DNA of 64,000 nt. Source: Paenibacillus terrae (GTDB lineage: Bacteria > Bacillota > Bacilli > Paenibacillales > Paenibacillaceae). The translations under genes and the position numbers were made by a program. The stretch covers positions 1 through 64,000 of the forward strand of contig NZ_JTHP01000011.1 of NCBI RefSeq assembly GCF_000943545.1, written 5' to 3'. The notes beneath the pieces are model-generated. The model did no database searches and had not been told where the DNA came from. It saw only the letters and a list, made by a program, of their open reading frames with translations. Shown piece by piece: positions 16,366 to 25,990 of this stretch (its first letter is position 1; each line of letters opens with the position of its first letter).

Positions 16366-16827
16366 ATGAGGAACTACATGTATAATATCAGCGTTTTGGC
16401 ATTTTTGAAAGATGTCAATACAGAACGAGCGCTGCGTCTTTTTTGTGAACGATTCGACTCGACTGAGCATGCGCTCTGGGAAAAAGGAATGCGTCTGCTT
16501 CACCAGTATCATGCTGCACGGCATGCGGGAGTAACCCTGACCGTCTCCAGCGCACTTCAGCATATGGACGATCGTCATGATATTTACATTGTTGATCTGC
16601 GCGAGTATAGCGAAGAAGAGCTGGATCGTTTATATATTGCAAAAACCTGCGAGTTGCTGCTGCTGACGGACGGGGCAACGGAAACCGCTGCGAGGTTTGC
16701 TGCACTCCAGCGCCGGACTCCCCGGCTGCTGTGCGCACGGCTGCCGCTAGTCAGCTACGAGCTGGAATGTCTGATGCAGGCCATTCTGGGCCGAATTGAA
16801 CCGAATGGAGGGGACAGGAAAGCATGA
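16366..16827 (+). CDS. Stand-alone pseudo-receiver domain protein
   Basis: 153 residues that follow receiver topology: a strand near the start (YNISVLAFLKD), Asp77 at the end of strand three (IYIVDLREYSEEE), a Thr-bearing strand four (LLLLTDG), and a last helix after CARLPLVSYELECL. The acidic pair and invariant Lys are absent. It overlaps the histidine kinase gene by four bases. It may receive or block phosphotransfer, or dock to the receiver-like part of the glycosyltransferase at 11188. The start is ATG16366 or ATG16378. The fold call is mine, by pattern. Confidence 0.55.
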   Translation: MRNYMYNISVLAFLKDVNTERALRLFCERFDSTEHALWEKGMRLLHQYHAARHAGVTLTVSSALQHMDDRHDIYIVDLREYSEEELDRLYIAKTCELLLLTDGATETAARFAALQRRTPRLLCARLPLVSYELECLMQAILGRIEPNGGDRKA

Positions 16828-18557
16828 AGCGATGGGCGTTGTTGAAACCGGGTTGGCAAAAGCTGATCCTGTACCTGCTTGTTCTGGGCATGACCATGTT
16901 TCTGGCCATTGTGCTTCAGTGGTTTATCGTTCGGGAGTTCGGCAGTCAATTGGCAGATATTCAGGACGAGCAGCTCCGGTATGAAGTGCAGGAATTGTCC
17001 AGTCGTATATCCGAGCATTACGCGACATGGCAGGCTGAGCTGAATGAGCTTGCATCCGGCCTTGGCAAAAACATACTGAACCAAGGGACGCGTCAGTATA
17101 CTGATGGCTTAAAGCGTGAAAGCGGGGCATTTTATGTGCTGGATGAACAGTATCGTGTGATCGCAGGACGTGACAACCGTGAGATGAAGAGCGCGGTGCA
17201 GCAAATTAAATTGCTGCAAAACGGCTGCGCCGTAAGCCCCTTTGTGACAGAGGATCATCAGCCTGCCCAGTATATCGTATGCAGGATTCAAGGGGCGCAG
17301 ACGGGCGGATTTATGGTGCGTACCATTGACTCCGGTATGCTCAGCGGCATGATCAAGAATAAACCAGTCAATCAGCATGAGACTTTATTTTATAATGATC
17401 AATTCAAGGTTGTAGCTTCCCTCAACACACCGGATATTAATCGGACAGACATTACGGGCGTGACCCGCAGGCTGCTGGAGGGCAATACGGGCGTTGTTGA
17501 AGATCAGGGAGTGAAGCACGGAATAGGGTTCAGCCGCATGGGGGAGGAGGCTCTTTACATTTCCGTTAAGGATGTCGATCAGGACACTGCCCAGCGGATA
17601 AGCTCTTTTCGCAAAAAGGTGTGGCTGGTCATGGTTGTGCTATTGTTTATGCTGTGGGCCATGCTCGTACAGTTTCGCAAACGGATCGTGAAGGATACGC
17701 TCGTGAATAATCAGGTGTGGGACCAACGACGGGATGAAGATATGCGTCAGCAGCAGGATACGTATTACTTGCCGTTAATGCAGACGGTTGAGCAGCGGCT
17801 ACAAGAGTTGCAAGAGCAGACTACGCGCCTGACAGGCGGAGACGATTTGAAGCTGTTAGGCTTTTATCATGATCTGGCGAACCGCTTTGAGGCAGCCTCC
17901 AGTCAGGGAAAGGGAGCAACCCATGAGGAATTGGAATATTTCCGTGAGCTGAATGAAAATTTCATTCAGGGACGTCTCAAACAGGAATCCTCACTGGGAG
18001 GTCTGCTGACTGGAGTCCGCACCTTGCGTGACGAGCTGGAAGAGAAGATGCACGACAATAGCGGAATCAGTTTCACAGATATGAATGAAGTGTTGTCAGA
18101 ATCGCTGAAATGGGCGAACCGTTCGTTGAACATGAAGGATATTCAGGTCATCTTGCGGCAAGAGCCAGTTCCGTCCATTGCAGCCCAAGCACCGTTGCTG
18201 TACAAGACGATTCAGGGACTGCTGGAAAACGCGGTGCAGGCGATGGGACAAGCGGATGAGCTACCAGAGCATCAGGATCGAAGCCGAACGGGTCTGCGCA
18301 CCAAGCGGCAGACTCAAGTGCTTAAGGTCAGCTCGCGGCTGGAAGAAGGAGAAATCGTTATTACCATTGAGGATACGGGCGGCGGTATCGATGACAAGAT
18401 GCGTTGGAGCTATTTCCAGCCGGACTATTCCCAAAACTCGCAAGAGCATACGTTCAGCCTGTATCATATGGATGCCTATCTAAAGACGATCAGTGGCCGC
18501 TTAAAGCTGCGTAATACGGATCAAGGCTTGCAGGCAATCGTTCGTTTGAGAAGATAA
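16824..18557 (+). CDS. Membrane sensor histidine kinase, divergent ATPase lid
   Basis: 577 residues. TM1 is residues 13-36, an extracellular sensor of about 225 residues with dCache-like features follows (GAFYVLDEQYRVIAGRDNRE), and TM2 is at 266-284. A cytoplasmic coiled coil leads to a helix with His349 (LLGFYHDLANRFEAASS), a plausible phosphoacceptor. The ATPase domain shows an N box (KTIQGLLENAVQAMG) and G1 box (ITIEDTGGGIDD), but the lid and G2 region reads YFQPDYSQNSQEHTFSLYHM without the usual Gly residues. It sits in the polysaccharide cluster with a receiver protein on each side, so it probably feeds a local phosphorelay. Confidence 0.8.
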   Translation: MKRWALLKPGWQKLILYLLVLGMTMFLAIVLQWFIVREFGSQLADIQDEQLRYEVQELSSRISEHYATWQAELNELASGLGKNILNQGTRQYTDGLKRESGAFYVLDEQYRVIAGRDNREMKSAVQQIKLLQNGCAVSPFVTEDHQPAQYIVCRIQGAQTGGFMVRTIDSGMLSGMIKNKPVNQHETLFYNDQFKVVASLNTPDINRTDITGVTRRLLEGNTGVVEDQGVKHGIGFSRMGEEALYISVKDVDQDTAQRISSFRKKVWLVMVVLLFMLWAMLVQFRKRIVKDTLVNNQVWDQRRDEDMRQQQDTYYLPLMQTVEQRLQELQEQTTRLTGGDDLKLLGFYHDLANRFEAASSQGKGATHEELEYFRELNENFIQGRLKQESSLGGLLTGVRTLRDELEEKMHDNSGISFTDMNEVLSESLKWANRSLNMKDIQVILRQEPVPSIAAQAPLLYKTIQGLLENAVQAMGQADELPEHQDRSRTGLRTKRQTQVLKVSSRLEEGEIVITIEDTGGGIDDKMRWSYFQPDYSQNSQEHTFSLYHMDAYLKTISGRLKLRNTDQGLQAIVRLRR

Positions 18558-18588
18558 TCGGAAATTTCAAGAGAGGAGGGGGCCAGGC

Positions 18589-21500
18589 ATGGTGAGAAAA
18601 TGGATATTTCGATACCGCTATGATATGGCAGCAATCTTGCTGATGCTGGCTGTGATTGGCGTATATCTTGCGCCTATCTATGGACCAGGGCAAATCGTAT
18701 TTAGTGATATTGCCTTTGGAGCCACCTCTCATCGGTATCTGGAGGAAATTATGGGGGTATGGAACGAACGGTGGTCTACCTCTACCATGTTCAATGCTCC
18801 CCGTATCCTTTATATCTTGCCCTTCTATGGACTTTCGTTGCTATTCGGGGAAAGCGGCCCGGTCTTGCTGAAGTCGTTTATCACGGGTCTGCTGTTTGTT
18901 TCGGCATTTTCGATGTATGCCTTTGCCAAGCGGCTGGTCAGTGTATATTATTCACCGAGCTTTACGAAAACTCGCATTTTTGCCATCATGATCGGCGCAC
19001 TGTTTTATGCACTGAATCCGTGGGTTATATTCCGCATTCAGCATATCTATTTGCTCTGTGGATATAGCTTGTTCCCGTTAATGCTGCGTTTCTTTTTCAG
19101 CGCGGTTGATCCCAAATTTCAAATTCAGCAAATTAAAAACTATCATCCTCACAAGCTGTACCAGCGGAACTGGATAGACTTGTTTCTGTTGGCTGCGGTA
19201 TTTACCGTCAGCGCCGCTGCGATTCATTATTTTTTCTTCGGCATGATTTATTTGGGCTTGTTCACCGTGCTCTTACTGATCAAACTGACCTGGACGCACC
19301 GCAAGGCCGGTCGCACCTATTTACAGCCGTTATACGGCAATTTTTTGCGTAAAGGGATCATTTTTGGCGTGTTCTTCGGCCTACTCAGTTTTTACTGGTT
19401 GTCCCTGTATCTCGGCAGTATGGTGATGGATGCCCAGGCGTCGCAGCATAATATCAACGTCGTCGATACTTTGTCCCTGTTCAGTCGTAACAGCAGCTTA
19501 TACAATGTGGGCTATTTGCTGAGCTATTGGTGGCCTATGTTTTCCTTTTCCTCACTGCCTGCGATGTTTTATGTGGGAGGGGGTTTTTTACTGCTCTTGA
19601 TTGGCTATGCGATGGTGACGCGCTCACACAAAAATCCGATCATTCTGATCTTTTCGTTGCTTACGCTCCTGTTTCTCGTTGCCGCCACCGGGACAACCTT
19701 CCCGTCCATTGCCAAGTGGTTTGTCATTCTGGTGACGAAGACCCCTGTGATTGGCTCGGTTTTCCGTGATCCCAACAAGTTTATCGGGCTGATTGCCCTT
19801 AATTTCGGGGTACTGCTAACCTTCGGCGTGATTCAGATTATGGAATGGTTTGGATCATCGCCGCTGCAACGAGTGTATAAAAGGCTGGTGCTGGTCATTG
19901 TCGTCCTGTGCCTTGGCGTGTATTTTGCACCCTTGCGTACCCAATTCATTGAGGGATATTACAAGCCTGTTCAAGTGCCGGAGGCTTATAGCCAAATGGC
20001 TGAAAAGCTGACAGACCCGGACCGCTTCGACAGCAAAGCCTTGTATTTTCCGATTGCAGATAATATGATTCAGAGCTTTAACGGCGTAGCCACGCCCAAA
20101 TGGAATAAGGGTAAGACAGCAACCGAGAAGGCAACCGGGGATTTTCAGGTATACTCTTCTCCTAAAAATACAATCTTTCATCATGAAGGCAATGACCCCG
20201 GTATTACATATTATATGAACTTTCTGGAGTATTTGCTGGACAACGGACTAAGCTCGCGGTTAGGCTGGCTATTCTCCACTTTTGGGGTCAATCAGCTGGT
20301 CTACCATGACGAATATGAGGGACAGGAGAAGCGGCAGGATTTCCACCTGTCTCAGTTGGAGGGTCAGACCGGGCTGAAACGCACGTACAAGAACGGACTT
20401 TTTTCCATATTTAATCTGGGTCAGCCGCCCCCTTACATGAACATATTAACGAGCAAAATTGTAACACCTTACGGGTTTAGCCGACTGGAGAGCTACAGCC
20501 ATCTGCCTGGATTTGATTTTAGTCGCTTCGGCGTATTATTCAGTGCGTTAAAGCCTGAGCTAAAAACCATTCAGACGGTCAACAAGGGGGATTATGTGGA
20601 AGCGGCCTCCTTTAACGATTTGCTGTTGTCACAGCTTCCGGCAGAGGATTATTTGCGTCCGTTTGATGTCATTGAAGATGGCAACGCCTTTTTAAAATGG
20701 TCCAAAACCTTTGCCTCGACCAACGATTGGTTATGGTATTTATCGTCCCAAAATATACGGAATTTCCCGTTTGATATGGAAATGGACGCTGGAATTGCTG
20801 TCACCTTTGCCAGTAAGAAGCTGGATGTGGCCCCTTATCAGATGAGCAGCATTGAGGGGAAAACAGTCGTGGATTTTGATTCTATGCTGCGGACCGAAAC
20901 CTTTTTCAAGCCGGATAATCCGCAGTTGTTCAGCGTGGAGGCTAACCCGCGTGAGGAATTGAATAATGTGCCAACCCTGCACGGCGAGATTATGAAGGGA
21001 GACCCGAGTAATATATGGCAGGTCGCCAGATCCGGTTTGCTGGAAGCCAAGGAAAATAACCCGTACCAGTTTCAGATCACCGTCTCTGGACGCGGCACGA
21101 ACAAAATGCATGTTAAAATGAGGTTTTATGATAAGCAGATGCGTGAGCTGGGGGTTAGCTATGTCGTGGCACCTTCGGAGGGATACAATTTTGACGGTGT
21201 AAAATTTTACGGGGAATATGTGTCCCCGCCGGGCAGCTACTGGATGCGAATGGATTTGTTAACCCTGCAACGCCCGCAGCAAAAGAACTACTGGTGGATT
21301 CATGATATCCAGTTACGTGATTTGGGACAATATAGTAAGCCTAACGCATTTACGATGCACAAAAAGCTGGAACAGCCGCAAACCTCGCATGTATATGCGA
21401 GAGTGTTTATGAATAAGGCAGGCGGGAAGCTACAGGTTACGCTGCCGGGTGGAGTGGTTAACATCAAGACCCATGATGAAGGCTTGAATCAGTTCGAATG

Positions 21501-23019
21501 GGTCGACTTGGGGGAGCATGCCTTTCCCAAAGGGGATACCCCGATTACGGTGAATAACCTGCAAGGCTTTAATGCGGTCAATCAATTTGCGATTGTACCT
21601 GTAGACCAACTGGATGAACTATCTTTTCCGGTGGAGCAGGCATTGAAGCGAGGCAAGCTCTTTTTCACTCTGGAGGCCGAGAGCGATTTTAACGCCCAAG
21701 GAAATGTACAGTCAGAGCGTGCTCTGCCGAGGCTCAGCATGGGACGGGGAATCAGCTATCAGCAAGGTACATTAAGCAGGGATGTGGAGATCGCCAAAAC
21801 CGGAACCTATTCCACAGCTATTTTAGCTGATCTACCTGCCGGGTATCATGGGGCATTGACAATGAAGTGGACGAATGAAGAGACAGGCAAGGTACTGACA
21901 AGAACGATCCATACAGGTGAATCGTATACGCGGTTGCCCGTTACCTCTTCATCCGAAAAACAGGTCATTGAAACGGTGCCGAATCAGGATGGCTTTGCCA
22001 AACAAATCATTCAAATTCCCGGTCTGCTGAACGATTATGGACGTGTAGAGTTCAAGAATCTGTTTTTAACCAAAGGGAAGTATCGCTTAACGCTGGTGCT
22101 GGACAGTCAGGTGCCGTCCATGAGCGGGTATGGAGATATTCATCGGATGGCTGCGCAGGAAGTGGCGGTTATGCCAGAGGATAACACGAAGGAATCTTTA
22201 ACCAATGATGTAGGCTGCGTGGCGGATATTCAGCCTGGCAAGACGAGTCTGTCATCAGGCGGCGAGGGGTTGTCCATTCGTTACGCACCGAGCTATTCAT
22301 GTGATTGGAATATATATGCGTCGAAGAAGATGAAGGCTGAGCCGCTGCAAGAGTATGCCGTACAACTGGATGCGCGGTCAGAACAAATTGGGAGTCGGCA
22401 TATGAAGGTTATTTTTTTGAATAAAGCCTCCCAAATCCTCCAGACCTCTTATATTAACGAGGTGGAGGAGCGAGATAAGGAGCAATGGAATCATTATGAT
22501 CAGATTGTGAAGGCTCCGGCAGGTAGCGTCTTTATGCAGTTTCAGATTTTGGCACATGCGCATAAGAAGCAGTCAGGCTTATTTCAAATGAAGAATTATT
22601 CTATCGTCCCTTATCAGGCGATGATTACAGTGGATCAGCTTACGGTGTTTGAGGGGACGGATATGGAAACCTTTTTTACGGCTCCCCATGCTTCAGAAAG
22701 TATTCAGGCTACTCGTGAAAATTCCATGGAACGCAGCTTTACGCTGTATAATCCGACGCATCAGCAGGTGCTGATTCGGGAAACCGAGTCGCCCAATCCA
22801 CTGTGGGAATTCAGACTGGGAAGTGAAACCCAGCGTGCCCGTCTGTCGGTGAACGGAGTGACTACCGGATTTGTAACCAGTGGCAGCGGAAGCGGCAAGG
22901 TCGTCATTATTCTGGCTTCCGCCTACCGTTTTGGCTGGATACTGTTCATCATTGGGATACTTGGTGGAGCGGCTTGCTTTCTTCCATATCGGCGATGGAA
23001 AAAACGAAAGATTCCATAG
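18589..23019 (+). CDS. Very large membrane protein, possibly GT-C-type glycosyltransferase
   Basis: 1476 residues. The first 440 hold about 11 membrane helices, with a conserved-looking first loop (YGPGQIVFSDIAFGATSHRY) containing acidic residues as in GT-C enzymes that use polyprenyl-linked sugars. Residues 450-1440 are a long extracytoplasmic region with repeated beta-type segments resembling carbohydrate-binding jelly rolls. A final helix (IILASAYRFGWILFIIGILG) and a basic tail end the protein. It has a strong ribosome site (GAGGAGGGGG), starts 31 bases after the kinase gene and completes the operon. The role, transfer or polymerisation of the surface polysaccharide, is inferred; no catalytic motif is certain. 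Confidence 0.6.
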   Translation: MVRKWIFRYRYDMAAILLMLAVIGVYLAPIYGPGQIVFSDIAFGATSHRYLEEIMGVWNERWSTSTMFNAPRILYILPFYGLSLLFGESGPVLLKSFITGLLFVSAFSMYAFAKRLVSVYYSPSFTKTRIFAIMIGALFYALNPWVIFRIQHIYLLCGYSLFPLMLRFFFSAVDPKFQIQQIKNYHPHKLYQRNWIDLFLLAAVFTVSAAAIHYFFFGMIYLGLFTVLLLIKLTWTHRKAGRTYLQPLYGNFLRKGIIFGVFFGLLSFYWLSLYLGSMVMDAQASQHNINVVDTLSLFSRNSSLYNVGYLLSYWWPMFSFSSLPAMFYVGGGFLLLLIGYAMVTRSHKNPIILIFSLLTLLFLVAATGTTFPSIAKWFVILVTKTPVIGSVFRDPNKFIGLIALNFGVLLTFGVIQIMEWFGSSPLQRVYKRLVLVIVVLCLGVYFAPLRTQFIEGYYKPVQVPEAYSQMAEKLTDPDRFDSKALYFPIADNMIQSFNGVATPKWNKGKTATEKATGDFQVYSSPKNTIFHHEGNDPGITYYMNFLEYLLDNGLSSRLGWLFSTFGVNQLVYHDEYEGQEKRQDFHLSQLEGQTGLKRTYKNGLFSIFNLGQPPPYMNILTSKIVTPYGFSRLESYSHLPGFDFSRFGVLFSALKPELKTIQTVNKGDYVEAASFNDLLLSQLPAEDYLRPFDVIEDGNAFLKWSKTFASTNDWLWYLSSQNIRNFPFDMEMDAGIAVTFASKKLDVAPYQMSSIEGKTVVDFDSMLRTETFFKPDNPQLFSVEANPREELNNVPTLHGEIMKGDPSNIWQVARSGLLEAKENNPYQFQITVSGRGTNKMHVKMRFYDKQMRELGVSYVVAPSEGYNFDGVKFYGEYVSPPGSYWMRMDLLTLQRPQQKNYWWIHDIQLRDLGQYSKPNAFTMHKKLEQPQTSHVYARVFMNKAGGKLQVTLPGGVVNIKTHDEGLNQFEWVDLGEHAFPKGDTPITVNNLQGFNAVNQFAIVPVDQLDELSFPVEQALKRGKLFFTLEAESDFNAQGNVQSERALPRLSMGRGISYQQGTLSRDVEIAKTGTYSTAILADLPAGYHGALTMKWTNEETGKVLTRTIHTGESYTRLPVTSSSEKQVIETVPNQDGFAKQIIQIPGLLNDYGRVEFKNLFLTKGKYRLTLVLDSQVPSMSGYGDIHRMAAQEVAVMPEDNTKESLTNDVGCVADIQPGKTSLSSGGEGLSIRYAPSYSCDWNIYASKKMKAEPLQEYAVQLDARSEQIGSRHMKVIFLNKASQILQTSYINEVEERDKEQWNHYDQIVKAPAGSVFMQFQILAHAHKKQSGLFQMKNYSIVPYQAMITVDQLTVFEGTDMETFFTAPHASESIQATRENSMERSFTLYNPTHQQVLIRETESPNPLWEFRLGSETQRARLSVNGVTTGFVTSGSGSGKVVIILASAYRFGWILFIIGILGGAACFLPYRRWKKRKIP

Positions 23020-23064
23020 AAGGAAGTTATCATGATGCAATTCAGTAGCCATTAGAGGGCACGG

Positions 23065-23760
23065 CTACATCTCGTATTTGTACCCTCGGCCCCAAACGGT
23101 GCGGATGTGCTGAGGATTTTTGGGATCACGTTCAATTTTTTTGCGGAGACTGGAGATATGTACGTCAATCGTGCGATCGAGATAGGCACCGTCTCCGCCT
23201 TTAATCCGATCCATCAGTTCGCTGCGGGTAAAGACTTTGCCTGGATAGCAGGATAGCTCTTTTATAATGGAAAATTCAATTTGAGTCACTTCAACCTCCC
23301 GATCATCGACCAACAGGCTGTGACGGTAATCATTCACCCAGACCCGCACTTTTTTGAGTTTTTTGGTTATGGATTGGGACTCGGCAGGCATGTTGCGGCC
23401 ACAGCGGCGCAGTAAGGCTTTGATACGGGCGGTTAGCTCTCTCAGGTTGAATGGCTTGCATAAAAAATCATCTGCTCCGTCTTCCAGTGCTTTAATTCTT
23501 ATATTCAGAAGGGTATTGTTGGAGATCACCAGCACAGGAACCGTCGTATATTGACGGATTTGGCCGATTAGTGAGCATTCGACCATACCGGAAAACATAA
23601 GATCGGTCACAATAATATCAGGCTTAAAACGCATAAGTGTCGGAAGTGCTTGTTTGGAATCGTAAATAAGTTCGGTATGATAACCTTCTTCCTGAAGATG
23701 AAGGGCGATCATATCTGCCAAACTTTTTTCATCTTCAATGATAAGTATTTTAATGGACAT
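23065..23760 (-). CDS. OmpR-family response regulator, orphan
   Basis: 231 residues from ATG23760 (AGGAG nine bases before). The receiver has Glu9-Asp10 acidic residues, phosphorylatable Asp53 (IIVTDLMFSG) and Lys102 (CKPF). The winged-helix DNA-binding domain at about 130-231 ends with TIDVHISSLRKKIERD and TVWGRGYKYEM. No kinase gene adjoins it; the kinase at 16824 is the nearest candidate. It is convergent with the giant membrane protein gene and divergent from manC, with a 24-base palindrome between them, so control of manC and of itself is plausible. Confidence 0.9.
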   Translation of the reverse strand: MSIKILIIEDEKSLADMIALHLQEEGYHTELIYDSKQALPTLMRFKPDIIVTDLMFSGMVECSLIGQIRQYTTVPVLVISNNTLLNIRIKALEDGADDFLCKPFNLRELTARIKALLRRCGRNMPAESQSITKKLKKVRVWVNDYRHSLLVDDREVEVTQIEFSIIKELSCYPGKVFTRSELMDRIKGGDGAYLDRTIDVHISSLRKKIERDPKNPQHIRTVWGRGYKYEM

Positions 23761-23807
23761 GACTGACAGCTCCTGTACAAACAAGTATACAAATACATGA
23801 TGTAATC

Positions 23808-23831
23808 ATGCATAAATTGCGATTTATGCAT
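23808..23831. promoter_or_regulatory. 24-base palindrome between response regulator and manC
   Basis: Arms ATGCATAAAT and ATTTATGCAT are separated by TGCG. It lies 48 bases before the regulator start and 84 before manC. OmpR proteins usually prefer direct repeats, so a different regulator or a structural role is also possible. Confidence 0.5.
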
Positions 23832-23914
23832 ACTTATGTAATCGGCATATTTATGAAAAACGAACAGTGCCATGTGGCATGTATTTATTAATTTAGAGGA
23901 AGAAGGTTGCATAA

Positions 23915-25264
23915 ATGCGTATGATTTTATTATCTGGAGGTTCTGGTAAACGTCTCTGGCCTTTGTCCAATGAGAGTCGCCCCAAGCAGTTTCTTACGAT
24001 TCTGCGTCATGACGAACGACCTGAAAGTATGCTGCAACGGATTTGGCGGCAGTTATCTGAAGCAAATTTGGCAGGGGAGGCCTATTTTTCAACGAGTGGA
24101 ACTCAAGCTGAGCTGATCCGTGGGCAAATTGGGGCGGACGCTGTGGTAATTGAGGAGCCAACCCGGCGGGATACATTTCCGGCCATTTCCTTGGCTGCGG
24201 CCTACTTACATGACCAGGCAGGTGCGTCGCGCGACGAGATTGTAGGGGTCATGCCGGTGGACGGATATGCGGGGGATGAGTTTTTCGAGCATTTACGCAG
24301 GCTTCCATCTATATTGGAGCAATCCGGGAGTGACATCGCACTCATGGGAGCTGTTCCAACGGAGCCTTCTGACAAATATGGCTATATTGTTCCTTCGTCA
24401 TCTCCCTCCCCCAATCAGCCGTATCTCAGGGTTAGCTCATTTGTGGAAAAGCCGGATTTGATTCGTTCGGAGGCGCTGATCCGGGAAGGAGCACTATGGA
24501 ATTGCGGTGTGTTCGCTTTCAGGCTTGGTTTTTTATTGGACATGCTGGAGCAAAAGGGTCTATCATCGAACTATGAATCTCTTTCGACAAATTATGCAGA
24601 ATTACCCAAAACAAGCTTCGATATTGCGGTGGTGGAACAGACCCGTCAGCTTTCGGTGCTTCCGTATCGTGGGGAGTGGAGGGATTTAGGAACGTGGGAT
24701 TCGCTGGTGCGGGAAAGGAGCTCGGAGCTGAGCGGCCCGGGCTATATTTCGGAAGCTTCTCATGATTCGCATATTATCAATGAACTGGAGATTCCAGTTA
24801 GCATATGGAATGTCCCGGACATCATCGTCGTTGCCGGACCGGATGGTGTGCTGGTGACCGATCGACAGTCGTCCACCGGGATTAAGGATATGGTGACGGA
24901 AATTGAGATTGGCCCTCGCTTTGAGGAGCGTTTTTGGGGGAAACAAACGGTGTTGTCCCACCAACAAGCGACCAGCGGCTTACAGACAGTCACCAAACGG
25001 GTAGTCATCTCTGCTGGAAGATTTATCAGTTATCATGAGCATCAGTTCCGCAAAGAGGTTTGGACTATTGTGTCCGGGGTGGGAAGCGTCTGTATCGATG
25101 GAATAATGCAAACGGTCAACCCCGGTGAGGTTATCGTCGTAGAGTCGGGTACGAAGCATTATATAGGTGCTGTCGAGGGGGATTTGGAGTTCATCGAATC
25201 TCAAATTGGGCATATTGTGTCAGAAACCGATATTATTAGATACGAATTTCCCGACTCCATTTAA
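23915..25264 (+). CDS. manC: Mannose-1-phosphate guanylyltransferase / mannose-6-phosphate isomerase
   Basis: 449 residues. The N-terminal nucleotidyltransferase has the GTP loop LLSGGSGKRLWPLSNESRPK (residues 5-24) and the FVEKPD block. The C-terminal cupin (about 340-449: WGKQTVL, SYHEHQFRKEVWTIVSGVG, PGEVIVVESGTKHYI) is the isomerase part of bifunctional AlgA/ManC enzymes. It makes GDP-mannose, the donor for mannose or fucose in polysaccharide, and so supplies the glycosyltransferases upstream. The gene stands alone after a divergent gap and ends at its own terminator. Confidence 0.9.
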   Translation: MRMILLSGGSGKRLWPLSNESRPKQFLTILRHDERPESMLQRIWRQLSEANLAGEAYFSTSGTQAELIRGQIGADAVVIEEPTRRDTFPAISLAAAYLHDQAGASRDEIVGVMPVDGYAGDEFFEHLRRLPSILEQSGSDIALMGAVPTEPSDKYGYIVPSSSPSPNQPYLRVSSFVEKPDLIRSEALIREGALWNCGVFAFRLGFLLDMLEQKGLSSNYESLSTNYAELPKTSFDIAVVEQTRQLSVLPYRGEWRDLGTWDSLVRERSSELSGPGYISEASHDSHIINELEIPVSIWNVPDIIVVAGPDGVLVTDRQSSTGIKDMVTEIEIGPRFEERFWGKQTVLSHQQATSGLQTVTKRVVISAGRFISYHEHQFRKEVWTIVSGVGSVCIDGIMQTVNPGEVIVVESGTKHYIGAVEGDLEFIESQIGHIVSETDIIRYEFPDSI

Positions 25265-25393
25265 CACTAGATATCGTATGAAGTAAATCTATAATAATAG
25301 GACCCAGCCGGTACAGACGATGCTATCATAAGGTAGTGAAGGCGAGTTAGGAACTGTTTTTCTTGAAAACCTTAAATCATCTGAAAATTCCCC

Positions 25394-25432
25394 AAAAAGG
25401 TATCCATGCGGTGAACGCGTGAATACCTTTTT
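25394..25432 (+). terminator. Terminator after manC
   Basis: Arms AAAAAGGTAT and ATACCTTTTT with an inner CA-GCG/CGC-TG stem. The symmetrical A and T tracts let it also serve the convergent thioredoxin-like gene. Confidence 0.85.
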
Positions 25433-25474
25433 CTGCATGTAAGCTTGTCCGTAAGACACGGTATAGGACGATGC

Positions 25475-25990
25475 TTATAAAATCAGTTTCTTGGAAATCA
25501 GCCACTCTTTTACCACATCCGTACTGAGGTCTCTTTCAGGTGTCCATTCCACTTTATCTACCAGCTTGCCATGTCTGAATTCCGCAATGGTGGGGGTATA
25601 CTTTACGTTGTATTCCTCTTTGAATTTATTCCATTGAGGCTTGTCCTTATGAATTTTGTGAACATTTAAAAAAGTGATTTTGGAGCCCAGATCATACTGC
25701 TCGATCATCTTATTAAAGTTAGGCTCAAAGCGGTTGCAGTCACCGCAACTGGGTCTGCCAACATAGACAAACACACTTTGATCCTGCTGGATCAGGTTTT
25801 TAAAACCATCAACTGTAACCGCATTCAAATGATCGTATATTTCGGGATAATTGCTTTTACTCGCTTGAATCTCTTTGTCTTTTTGCTGAACAACCTGCTC
25901 CAGATCCTGAAACTTGAACAAAGCCGAAATAGCGATAGCAATGACGAGCAGCACAATCACGCTTAAACCGATAATATATCCTTTTTTCAC
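25475..25990 (-). CDS. Membrane-anchored thioredoxin-like protein
   Basis: 171 residues starting at GTG with GGAGG upstream. Residues 5-25 form a membrane anchor (IIGLSVIVLLVIAIAISALF), followed by a short coiled stretch. The extracytoplasmic thioredoxin fold carries the redox pair Cys82-Gly-Asp-Cys85 (VYVGRPSCGDCNRFEP) and the cis-proline segment YTPTIAEF. It resembles bacteriocin-transport-accessory and other Trx-like proteins that act on secreted disulfides. It is monocistronic. The partner is unknown; the Cys-pair secreted proteins at 5120 and 6533 are conceivable but distant clients. Confidence 0.8.
   Translation of the reverse strand: MKKGYIIGLSVIVLLVIAIAISALFKFQDLEQVVQQKDKEIQASKSNYPEIYDHLNAVTVDGFKNLIQQDQSVFVYVGRPSCGDCNRFEPNFNKMIEQYDLGSKITFLNVHKIHKDKPQWNKFKEEYNVKYTPTIAEFRHGKLVDKVEWTPERDLSTDVVKEWLISKKLIL

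Noticed and set aside
16333..16578. N-terminal extension of the response regulator
   Set aside because: It overlaps the divergent pseudo-receiver gene and has no resemblance to receivers; ATG16332 begins the normal domain.
18589..23019. Exact assignment of the 1476-aa protein to the arabinofuranosyltransferase AftD family
   Set aside because: Only general topology agrees; no diagnostic motif could be verified by eye.
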